This document shows, in pieces, positions 26,621-34,950 of a stretch of DNA of 64,000 nucleotides (the stretch's first letter is position 1; each line of letters opens with the position of its first letter). The notes below the pieces were generated by a model. It was not told the DNA's origin and made no database searches. It saw only the letters and a list, made by a program, of their open reading frames with translations. The position numbers were made by a program, and so were the translations under genes. Origin of the DNA: Ruminococcus sp. zg-924 (GTDB taxonomy: Bacteria > Bacillota > Clostridia > Oscillospirales > Acutalibacteraceae). The stretch lies in assembly GCF_024433635.1 (NCBI RefSeq), contig NZ_WNJZ01000002.1, forward strand, positions 105,765 through 169,764, read 5' to 3'.

Positions 26621-28459
26621 TTAAAGCTCCTGTCCGTGAGAGCGGTTCTTGTTTTGCTGCTGTTCGGGCTTGTTATGTGCGATAGTCTGTGCGTTCTTTT
26701 TAAGCTGATTGCGGCTCATTGGAAATGCAGCCTTTTCTTTTTTTACCTCGTTATTATTTCTTTGTGGCTGATGCGAATGCTGTGGAGTTAGCTTTTCCTG
26801 TTTGTGATTCTGTTCAGCAATAGAACTGTCAATAGTTTCTCCGCACACATCAACAACCTTATCTTCGGGATTTTTCGCAAATTCAGCAGGGTTTTCGGCA
26901 ATGGAATTAACGATGCCGTCATAGCTTTTAGATACGATATTTTCGGCAGTCTGCTCTGATGCGCTCTTTACGTAGTTAAGCTTCTCATCAAATTGGTTGA
27001 GCTTATCAAGCTTTGCTTCAAACTTTTCCTTTTTGATATTCAATGCGGCAAGCTTATTCTGAAGTTTCATTTTCTCCTGAATAAATCTTGTCGTGTTCAG
27101 AGTGTCCTGCGCAGTGGCAATCTTCTCATTGACAGTAACAATCTTCTCGGTTGTGCGTTTAATGGAAATATCCTTAAATTCGCTTAATCCGAGGATAAAG
27201 TTTTCTCGTCTGCCGTCCGGTGACTTCATATTCTGCAAAAAAGTGTCAAGCTTTTTGTAGGTATCAATTTTTTGCTCGTATTTTTGTATCTTAAGGTCAT
27301 TTTTCTGCATTTTCAGATTACGAGAAGAAATTTTATTTTCAAGAGATGCCGCTTTTTCGTGCTGTTGCTCGCTGATGATTTTCAGAAATGCGTTTACCGG
27401 AGCAGGAAGAACAGAACTTGAAATAAGGCTGTCGCATCTTTTAATAAAGCTGCGTGTGCGGTTGAGTTTTTCTGCCGCAGCATCGTTTTTCATTGCAAGC
27501 TTTGTGTTTTTGTCCTGCAACGAAATGAGATTGCTTGTGGCACGGTCATATAGTCCGGCAAGGACGGCAGTTTTTACGGGTAAATCAACAGTTTCCGGGC
27601 GTTGCTCCGGTTGCAGAGTTTCATTCCGAAGCGGCGATTCAGCTGTCTTTTTATTAACGACGTTTTCTTGCTGCAATGTTTCCTGAAGCTTTTCTCGTGA
27701 AGAAAGCTCTGCAATTCTATTTTGAAGTTTATTTACCGTTTCAGAATTGATACCGCCCCTTGGAATGTTCATACTATAGTCTGCAAACCAATCTGTAAGG
27801 CGTTCTTCCTGCGGTACAGAATGCTCATCCTCAAGCTTTGCAAGCGTATCTGTTAATTCAAAAACAACAGCTTTAGCCATTGGCGATACATCTCTGTTTG
27901 TGTTAAATGATTTATTATCACCCAGCTCACCTAAAACAAAACCGTTTTGTTTATTCTGAGTATTCAAACGACTGCGAACCTTATCGCTAACTTCGCTGTA
28001 ATGGCTATATAATTCGCTACCGCTAATTGTTTGCACTACCTCGTTTTGTGTGCCGTAGAGCTTGTAATCTCTGTTAAGGTCGACAAAGGAGAGAAGTGTT
28101 TTACCGTCATTTATCTCAGTGATATTATCCTTAGACAACCACATATAGCGAACTTTTTCGCCATATGTTCCCGGTACTCTTGTTTTAACTGCCTTATCAT
28201 TTTCCTCGTTTATAAGCTCACGGCTTATTGTGATGTCAGGAAAATTCTTGTTATGTTCAGCCATTGCTCCTGCAAACTCTACGCTATCAAGTACAACATT
28301 ATTCTTATCGTCTAACAATCCGACCGTGTGGAGCTGTTTTATAGCCTGCAAGACAGTTCCTCGGCTTTGAATTCCAAAGACTTCCTGAATTTCAGCAGTG
28401 TCGGCTACTCTTTGGTTTTCGATAAAATAGTCTCCAAGTTTTTTAAGTAACTCATTCAT
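26621..28459 (-). CDS. 612-aa protein: winged-helix-like start, coiled coil, shared tail
   Basis: I chose the ATG at 28459 (MNELLKKLGDYF) behind GGAGGA. The first 60 residues look like a small winged helix (TAEIQEVFGIQSRGTVLQA). An alpha/beta region runs to about 240, and a long coiled coil (about 250-500) is rich in Lys/Glu/Asn. The end (about 581-612, MSRNQLKKNAQTIA and polar residues) is the shared tail. The HTH suggests DNA binding and the coil self-assembly. Family unknown to me. Sits between the ArdA-like gene and the 140-aa gene. Confidence 0.65.
   Translation of the reverse strand: MNELLKKLGDYFIENQRVADTAEIQEVFGIQSRGTVLQAIKQLHTVGLLDDKNNVVLDSVEFAGAMAEHNKNFPDITISRELINEENDKAVKTRVPGTYGEKVRYMWLSKDNITEINDGKTLLSFVDLNRDYKLYGTQNEVVQTISGSELYSHYSEVSDKVRSRLNTQNKQNGFVLGELGDNKSFNTNRDVSPMAKAVVFELTDTLAKLEDEHSVPQEERLTDWFADYSMNIPRGGINSETVNKLQNRIAELSSREKLQETLQQENVVNKKTAESPLRNETLQPEQRPETVDLPVKTAVLAGLYDRATSNLISLQDKNTKLAMKNDAAAEKLNRTRSFIKRCDSLISSSVLPAPVNAFLKIISEQQHEKAASLENKISSRNLKMQKNDLKIQKYEQKIDTYKKLDTFLQNMKSPDGRRENFILGLSEFKDISIKRTTEKIVTVNEKIATAQDTLNTTRFIQEKMKLQNKLAALNIKKEKFEAKLDKLNQFDEKLNYVKSASEQTAENIVSKSYDGIVNSIAENPAEFAKNPEDKVVDVCGETIDSSIAEQNHKQEKLTPQHSHQPQRNNNEVKKEKAAFPMSRNQLKKNAQTIAHNKPEQQQNKNRSHGQEL
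26643..26703 (-). repeat. 61-bp direct repeat, copy B (tail coding DNA)
   Basis: Second copy of the identical 61-base sequence, encoding the tail of the 612-aa protein in the same reading frame as copy A. Confidence 0.9.
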
Positions 28460-28477
28460 TATAATTCCTCCAGTCAA

Positions 28478-28900
28478 TTAGTTGCTCGTTTCTTTTATAA
28501 TATCCTGACCTTGTTCCTGCTCCTGACAATTTCTCCGTCCCGAGGAAATAATCTTTGCGTTGTTCATTATTGTTCTTCGGGTAAGGATATATTTCCTCTC
28601 TAAGGTTTGGTCATTCTGCTGTTGTGCGACTTGATTAACATTATCCTGCTGCATACGCATAGTCTGAGCGTTCAACTGCTCGACATTTAGTGAAATAACC
28701 TGACAGAGTGCAGAACGCTTGCTGTCATCGTCAGAATCGTAGCTGTCGATGTATATCTGACAAATTAGCCGGCGCAGGTCGGACGGATAACGCTCAAGAA
28801 TTGATACCGATACATTGAGCAGTTTCGCTATTTCGGGCAAAAGACCATTCAACTCGTCATCGGCATTATCAGGGTTTTCTATAACTCTTTCCCTTTGCAT
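28478..28900 (-). CDS. 140-aa protein ending in the shared tail
   Basis: It starts 2 bases after the topB stop. An acidic N-terminus (ENPDNADDELNG) is followed by a helical domain (about 20-75), a Gln/Asn-rich linker (about 78-98) and the shared tail from residue 106 (LTRRTIMNNAKIIS). No family recognised. Coupling to topB suggests a role in DNA processing during transfer. Confidence 0.65.
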   Translation of the reverse strand: MQRERVIENPDNADDELNGLLPEIAKLLNVSVSILERYPSDLRRLICQIYIDSYDSDDDSKRSALCQVISLNVEQLNAQTMRMQQDNVNQVAQQQNDQTLERKYILTRRTIMNNAKIISSGRRNCQEQEQGQDIIKETSN

Positions 28901-28902
28901 AA

Positions 28903-30987
28903 TTATCGCCGCTTAGGGAAAACAAACTCAAGTGAATATGAATCGGTAAGCTTCAGTGCAGCATCAAAGCTCTTTCCGTTTTTGGACTTAAAGCCTCTGA
29001 GAATGTCTGTTCTACTGTTTTCAAGAAGCTTTTTAGCTTGCACTGCCGAAATGCTCTTGCCGGATATAGTTTTCCAAATTACAAAACCACAGCCGTTTTT
29101 ACCGCTTTCACAAGAATAAGATATTGGATAATCCAAGACTCTTTTTCCGCATTTAGGACAAATACCAACGCTTGTCCATTCACGTGCAAAGGTTTTACTA
29201 TTATCCGCAAAAGCGTATTTTTGCATAAGCTCACCGATGAAGGAAATAATAGCATTGATAAAATCAGAGTCAGTCCCAATTCCTTTTTCAATGTTTTGAA
29301 GCTGCATTTCCCAATCAGCCGTCATTTTAGGAGATTTAACCTCATAAGGAACACACGATATGAGTTTTATTCCTTTATTCGTAGGTATTAGCTTTTTATT
29401 TTCACGGACAATATACCCACGGGTCACAAGGTTTTCAAGTATTGCCGCACGTGTTGCAGGTGTGCCCAATCCCTTTTTTTCAACATCGCTGTTTTCATCG
29501 TACTCACCGTTTCCGGCTGTTTCCATAGCAGATAGTAATGTATCATCAGTATATTGCTTTGGAGGAGAGGTGAAATGTTCAGAGATAGAGGATACGACAT
29601 TATTTATAATCTGCCCCTCGGTCACTTGCGGAAGCTCCTTAGATTCGGATTCTTTGTCGCTGTTTTTAGATTTTATACACGCTTCAAACTTTTTCCATCC
29701 ATTATCAATAATCCGTTTGCCTGTTGCCTGAAACGCAAACGATTTACATTTTTCTACTGTTGAATTCAACTCAACAACTGTTGATTCGTATATGTGAGGA
29801 GCAGAAGTTGCGCAAATCAACCTTAAAGCTATTAAGCGTAGTATTTTCAGTTCTGAATCAGGCAAGGTGCTTAAATTGTAGTTCTCAATTTCTGCCGTTG
29901 TAAGTAATGCGTGATGGTCTGATACTTTTGAGTTGTTCACGCAGCGTTGCACGTTCGGTGATAACGTATCCACGGCAAACTCTTGAAATACACGGAAAAC
30001 AGCATCAACCATTCTTTCAGCAGTTGAATACATATCATCAGTTATATATTGACTGTCGGTTCGTGGATATGTGCAAAGCTTTTTTTCATATAAAGCCTGA
30101 GTATAGTCTAACGTCTGCTGAGCTGTAAATCCGTATATACGGTTTGCATCTCGCTGCAAGGTGGTCAAGTCATAAAGCTTCGGAGGATTAACAGTTTTTG
30201 CCTTTCGTTCTACTAAGGTTATTAATGCCTGCTGTCCATTTGTGATATCTTTAAGCATTTCGGCAAGAGATTTACGCTCAAGTTCAAATTTCTCCACAGA
30301 AGACACAATCAGTCCGTTTCCGCAATCAAGCTCTACCGTGTAATATTTCTCTTTTATGAAATTTGTAACCTTATTATTTCTGTCAACAATCATTGACAAA
30401 GTTGGTGTTTGCACTCTGCCTATTGATAGGGGTGTACTGTATCTTACCGAGAAAAGTCTTGTTGCGTTCATTCCAACAAGCCAATCCGCCCTTGCTCTTG
30501 CAAAGCCTGCTGCAAACAGATTGTCAAACTCTCGGTCCGCTTTCAATTCGTTAAAACCACGTTTTATTGCACTTTCCTCAAGAGAGGATGTCCAAAGCCG
30601 TTTTACCGGCTTTGAGCATCCAATCAAGTTGTAAACATAGCGGAAGATACACTCACCTTCTCGTCCTGCATCTGTTGCACAGATTATTTCTGAAACATCA
30701 ACTCTGTTCATCAGCTCTTTCAGCTTGATAAACTGCGCTTTTGTAGAGCTGTTTGCGACAAGCTTCCAAACATCAGGAATAATCGGCAGATTGTCAAATG
30801 TCCAAGGCTTTTCGGCGTATTGACTGCCGTAAGCTTCAGGCATAGCCAAGCCAACAAGGTGTCCTATGCACCACGATACAATATAACCATTGTTACATAT
30901 GATATACCTATCTTCCTCGTTCTTTAATCCGAGTACAGTAGCAATAGTATTAGCAACTGATGGCTTTTCAGCAATCACAAGTTTCAT
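28903..30987 (-). CDS. topB: DNA topoisomerase III (type IA)
   Basis: A type IA enzyme that passes single strands to relax or decatenate DNA. The Toprim domain starts at residue 1 (MKLVIAEKPSVAN) and includes DAGREGE; the catalytic Tyr is at 307 (TYPRTDSQY). A C-terminal zinc-ribbon (CPKCGKRV, then C) is present. Topoisomerase III is a standard gene of Tn1549-like and related Clostridia elements, where it probably resolves the transferring molecule. It overlaps the DUF4366 stop by 4 bases. Confidence 0.93.
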   Translation of the reverse strand: MKLVIAEKPSVANTIATVLGLKNEEDRYIICNNGYIVSWCIGHLVGLAMPEAYGSQYAEKPWTFDNLPIIPDVWKLVANSSTKAQFIKLKELMNRVDVSEIICATDAGREGECIFRYVYNLIGCSKPVKRLWTSSLEESAIKRGFNELKADREFDNLFAAGFARARADWLVGMNATRLFSVRYSTPLSIGRVQTPTLSMIVDRNNKVTNFIKEKYYTVELDCGNGLIVSSVEKFELERKSLAEMLKDITNGQQALITLVERKAKTVNPPKLYDLTTLQRDANRIYGFTAQQTLDYTQALYEKKLCTYPRTDSQYITDDMYSTAERMVDAVFRVFQEFAVDTLSPNVQRCVNNSKVSDHHALLTTAEIENYNLSTLPDSELKILRLIALRLICATSAPHIYESTVVELNSTVEKCKSFAFQATGKRIIDNGWKKFEACIKSKNSDKESESKELPQVTEGQIINNVVSSISEHFTSPPKQYTDDTLLSAMETAGNGEYDENSDVEKKGLGTPATRAAILENLVTRGYIVRENKKLIPTNKGIKLISCVPYEVKSPKMTADWEMQLQNIEKGIGTDSDFINAIISFIGELMQKYAFADNSKTFAREWTSVGICPKCGKRVLDYPISYSCESGKNGCGFVIWKTISGKSISAVQAKKLLENSRTDILRGFKSKNGKSFDAALKLTDSYSLEFVFPKRR

Positions 30988-31676
30988 TGTTTTTCCTCAC
31001 TCTCGATTTCTTCATCCTCGTTTATTTCCTCGTCCTCAAAATCATCGTCATAATCATCGTCCTGAGTATTATTCGGTACTTTTTTCTTTTTAATCTTAAA
31101 AAGTACAAATACAATAACGCCGAGAGCAGCTACGCCGACAATGACAATAAGCATAAACTGAGAGTCACTCTGTTGAGTTGACTCCTGCTTTGTTGCAGGC
31201 TCGGTCGGAGCTGTTTCAGTTTCTTTTTCGCTATTACTGTTACCGTTATCATCGCTGAGCAGCTTGTTTATATCGTATGTATCCACCTCGTTAAGAAAAT
31301 ACACATTATCCTCGGTCTTAGTCTTATCAATAATGACATAAAATACATCTTTATCACGTGTAGTTACAGCAATAAATTGATAATATCCGTTTTCAAGCAG
31401 CACTTCTTCATTTGCAATTAGCTCAGAGTTGCCGAGTGTGTTTTTTGAGAATGAATAGTCAGGATTGCTTTCGGTATTCTCCGAGGATTCCTCATCGGTT
31501 TTATCGGTTTTATCACTCTCGTCAGAGCTACCGGAAGAAGTTGTCACTGTGGTGGACTTTTGTGTTGCTTCTTCAACTGCCGAAGCGGAAAAAGAAATTG
31601 AAAATACTGACGTAAGAATAATCAGTAAAAATATAATTACAGAAATAATAGATTTACGGTTGATTATTTGACTCAT
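30984..31676 (-). CDS. DUF4366-type secreted membrane protein (230 aa)
   Basis: Starts at ATG behind GTAGGAGG. It has a signal peptide (1-33), Ser/Thr/Asp-rich stretch, a compact extracellular domain (about 75-150: GYYQFIAVTTRDKDVFYVIID), another low-complexity linker, a membrane helix (about 172-192) and a very acidic tail. This layout is that of the DUF4366 proteins always found beside VirB-like genes in these elements. Role in the transfer apparatus is unproven. It overlaps both neighbours. Confidence 0.8.
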   Translation of the reverse strand: MSQIINRKSIISVIIFLLIILTSVFSISFSASAVEEATQKSTTVTTSSGSSDESDKTDKTDEESSENTESNPDYSFSKNTLGNSELIANEEVLLENGYYQFIAVTTRDKDVFYVIIDKTKTEDNVYFLNEVDTYDINKLLSDDNGNSNSEKETETAPTEPATKQESTQQSDSQFMLIVIVGVAALGVIVFVLFKIKKKKVPNNTQDDDYDDDFEDEEINEDEEIESEEKQ

Positions 31677-31938
31677 TTTTTATGCCTCCTACAAGCTCAA
31701 GAACATCATCTTGAGTAATGTCATTTTCTTTAAGTAGCTTTGCGAGCTTTAAATCGTCCCTCAGTGTAGAGATTGTGTATCCGTTTTCGTTTATAATTGA
31801 CATAAATTCTTCCTGTTCAATCTCCTTAAGCTGTCGTTCACAATCTTTTTTTTGTACCAACAACGATTTCATCTTCTCGTCAATTGCTTTAATTTTTCGT
31901 TTTAAGCTATCAATTTTAGCATTATTATTTGCAGCCAT
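31654..31938 (-). CDS. DUF4315-type coiled-coil protein (94 aa)
   Basis: I chose the ATG at 31938 behind GGAAGGAG. A strong coiled coil (about 5-50, Lys/Glu heptads) is followed by a small helical domain ending GGIKNESNNQP. It matches the DUF4315 family, a conserved neighbour of the M23 and DUF4366 genes in Firmicutes conjugative elements. Function unknown. Overlaps the next gene by 23 bases. Confidence 0.75.
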   Translation of the reverse strand: MAANNNAKIDSLKRKIKAIDEKMKSLLVQKKDCERQLKEIEQEEFMSIINENGYTISTLRDDLKLAKLLKENDITQDDVLELVGGIKNESNNQP

Positions 31939-31954
31939 ATTCGCTCCTTCCTTT

Positions 31955-34936
31955 TTACTCTGATTTGGCAACCACATCCGCATCACTTCGATAGAACAGA
32001 AATTGTGGGTCAACGGTTTCCCATACCCACCAGTCATACTGTATTTCTACGCCAACGTGTAAATAGTTTTTGCTTGCAGCAGTGTTATCTTGGTTGTCAA
32101 AACAATGCTTATAACTGTCAACAACACCGATTATATCTCCGGCTTTCACCTCGTCTCCGACTGATACAGATGGATTTATATTTTCGTAATAAACTTTTGT
32201 TGCGTGGCTTTTATCCTCGTACCAATAATCAAGGTCGCTTGTTGATTGCAATACAAGCAAATGCTTAGAAGTGTCTATGCTTTCAACCTTGCCGGAAATA
32301 ATTGCCTTGACCTCTGAACCGGATGCCGCCTCAAAATCTATACCGTTGTGAATACCGTTAATACCACAATGTTTCAGTGCCCATCCTTGCACATCATAGC
32401 CGTGACTGTTAAAAACCTTTCCTTGGCTTTGTAGTTGTGCAAAATCAGTTGTAAGCGGAGATAAAAACATCATATGGTTGCCATAGGTTCTTTCATCAGG
32501 TTCTTTATCTAATGCCATCAACGTGTTATAAAACTGTATTCTACTGCTAACGGCTGCCCGATTGTCACCGTCCTTGTGCCTGAGCATATACTCTATCGCT
32601 TGGTCAATAGTCCTTTTTCTGCGTACGGTAGTGTAGAGTTTACATTCCTTGATATATTCCTCAGCACGATAGTACCTGACAAGTTGCTTATTTCCGGTAG
32701 TCTGGTCGCCTGTCCAAATTTTTGTATCTCTCGGAGCAATTGCGTAATTAAACTCATAGCTTCCGATATAAAGTTGTGTTTTTCGTTGAGGTACATTGTT
32801 TGGTCCCATATATCCAAAGAAATTTTCACCTGTATTCGGGTCGTGAAATATTGAATAGAAGCTATTAAGAACACTTCCGTTTGGAGCTGTATACTCATAA
32901 TTTAGATTTTGCATATAGTAGCCTGTTTTTCCAAAGCTCCTATTACGATTTATGACCTCGCCATATTGCAGCTCAAAATATACTGTATTTCCAACAGCAA
33001 AGCTTTTTAACTCTGCCGGTACTAAATCAGTAAAGGTAACAAACCCATATTTTACGCCATTTGAAGCTGTTGTAATCCCTGTTGAGTCCGCATAAAGATA
33101 ACCCGAGCTTTCAAAGTTTGGTAAATTAACCCAATGTGATGTGTTGATATATCTGTGCTTGAACTCGTATTCAAGCTCAAAAAGCTCATTTATAATACCA
33201 TCGTGCTCTGAACTGTTATATGTCCAAGGAACAATGTCACCGTTATCGGTTGAACCTGCACCTGCATTGTCATCAGTGAACGGATAGGTATACGCACACA
33301 TAAAGGCTATTAATTTATCCGCTTCAAAATCATATACAGGTACACTTGGAAAAACATCAGATTGCCCGAAAATAAAATCGTCAGGCGTGTCTTCGTATGT
33401 GTTTAATGTAGATTGACTCACACCAAGACCTCTTAGTCCCGTTTTCCACTTTGAGGAATTTTGTGTCTTAATGACATTATTATTCATATTGTTGGCAAGC
33501 GAGGTGTAATGCTCTACAGCACAAGCAATGTCATAATCACGGCAGTTATATGTGCCTAAGATATATGTGCTGTTAGAGCTGCCTCCACCAAATAGCATCA
33601 TAGCAAGTGAAAAAAGCATAAGAACAAACAGAATTGGCGCAAGCATTGAAAAAACCAGTTTAACCGCAAATTTGCCAAATTTCATTAGTGCATTTGAAAC
33701 TGCCTTAGTAGACTTATTTTTAGCCTTTGATATCTTTTGTTTACGCTTAACCTTCTTTCTCTTATTCTTCTGAAGCTTGCTGCTCTTATTCTGAAGCTTG
33801 TTATGCTTTTTGTTTAGTTTGCTTTGGCGTTTTTCTGCGTTTTTATGACGTGCCCGTTTTGAAACATTAGAAGCTTGCCTACGGGTGCTGTTAATTGCCC
33901 TTGCACTTTTATCAATAGCCTTAACAAAGTCATTGTCAGGGTCAGCAGAAACGACATATTGACTGAATTTACCAAGTAGCTGACCTCCAAGAAACGCAGT
34001 CGCAGTTAATGACAACGGAACAGCCATATCAAGATGCTTTTGCTTTAGTGCGTGCCGTTTAAAAGCTTTTTGATTTTTATATTTCTTTTTTTCGAGCTTA
34101 AGCTTCTCTTTTTCAAAAGCAGTCCTGCCTTGAAGTACTGCAACACGGTTGACATTGAAGTTTTTCTTTTGCTTAATCGTCTTAATTTTAGCCTTGTTTT
34201 TCTTCTTTTCTGCTTTAACAAGCTGTTTTTCTTTTTTAAAAGTAGTTTTTTCCTTTTTTGTTTTAGCCTTTTCTGCCGCATAAGTTTGTTTTTTGATTTT
34301 CTGAGAAACTTTTCTCAGTCGCTTTCTGACAATTGCTTTTCTCGCTCTACTGAATGTCCTGACAGCAGTAGCAGCAGATAAGACAGCCTTACCGGTATCC
34401 GCCTGATTAAACTCAGCTCTTGTATTATTCGTGAGCTTGCGCAAGCCTGCCGATGAAGCCGTATATGCGGCTGTTTCAGCTGAGAGCAAGGCTTTTCCTG
34501 CGAACTTTAGCGGCATTTTCGCTGAACGAACAGTAAATTTTGAAGCCGAATGAATTACCTTTCCCTTTACGGTTTTCGGTTGCATATTACTCAGCTTTTT
34601 TTCAATCGAAAAGGATGGAGCACCTTCAAATCTTCTCCGGAAATCTCTTGCACGGTGAAGCAGTCCGGGTTCACGGTAAACAGGCTTGTCCGATCTGACA
34701 AACTTGACCGTTGTGTGAAATTTGCCTGATGAGCTTTTCTTGCGTTCAAACTTTACGTGTGTTTCTTTGCCGACAAAATGGTTGGTTATCAGGTCTTTTG
34801 AAAACAAAGCTGTTGTTTCAAGTGCTAAAAACGGTTTAGCGGCTATTTTGAACAAGGGTTTTGAACTGTGTTTTTTAAGCTTTGCGGAACTGAAGAGCTT
34901 GTGAAGCGCTCCTCTGTCCTTGTATTCAATGCTCAT
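31955..34936 (-). CDS. Conjugation cell-wall hydrolase: basic coil, membrane helix, M23 peptidase (993 aa)
   Basis: The counterpart of VirB1 in Gram-positive transfer systems. Residues 1-410 are cytoplasmic and very rich in Lys/Arg, including a long coiled coil (about 200-300). One membrane helix at about 430-452 follows. The extracellular region ends in an M23 endopeptidase (about 850-985): HNGID supplies zinc ligands and LHVGVE the last His. In typical M23 enzymes the latter motif is HxH; here it reads YLH, so the first His is missing. It may be a weak or inactive hydrolase. Confidence 0.8.
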   Translation of the reverse strand: MSIEYKDRGALHKLFSSAKLKKHSSKPLFKIAAKPFLALETTALFSKDLITNHFVGKETHVKFERKKSSSGKFHTTVKFVRSDKPVYREPGLLHRARDFRRRFEGAPSFSIEKKLSNMQPKTVKGKVIHSASKFTVRSAKMPLKFAGKALLSAETAAYTASSAGLRKLTNNTRAEFNQADTGKAVLSAATAVRTFSRARKAIVRKRLRKVSQKIKKQTYAAEKAKTKKEKTTFKKEKQLVKAEKKKNKAKIKTIKQKKNFNVNRVAVLQGRTAFEKEKLKLEKKKYKNQKAFKRHALKQKHLDMAVPLSLTATAFLGGQLLGKFSQYVVSADPDNDFVKAIDKSARAINSTRRQASNVSKRARHKNAEKRQSKLNKKHNKLQNKSSKLQKNKRKKVKRKQKISKAKNKSTKAVSNALMKFGKFAVKLVFSMLAPILFVLMLFSLAMMLFGGGSSNSTYILGTYNCRDYDIACAVEHYTSLANNMNNNVIKTQNSSKWKTGLRGLGVSQSTLNTYEDTPDDFIFGQSDVFPSVPVYDFEADKLIAFMCAYTYPFTDDNAGAGSTDNGDIVPWTYNSSEHDGIINELFELEYEFKHRYINTSHWVNLPNFESSGYLYADSTGITTASNGVKYGFVTFTDLVPAELKSFAVGNTVYFELQYGEVINRNRSFGKTGYYMQNLNYEYTAPNGSVLNSFYSIFHDPNTGENFFGYMGPNNVPQRKTQLYIGSYEFNYAIAPRDTKIWTGDQTTGNKQLVRYYRAEEYIKECKLYTTVRRKRTIDQAIEYMLRHKDGDNRAAVSSRIQFYNTLMALDKEPDERTYGNHMMFLSPLTTDFAQLQSQGKVFNSHGYDVQGWALKHCGINGIHNGIDFEAASGSEVKAIISGKVESIDTSKHLLVLQSTSDLDYWYEDKSHATKVYYENINPSVSVGDEVKAGDIIGVVDSYKHCFDNQDNTAASKNYLHVGVEIQYDWWVWETVDPQFLFYRSDADVVAKSE

Positions 34937-34950
34937 AGCTTACACACTTC

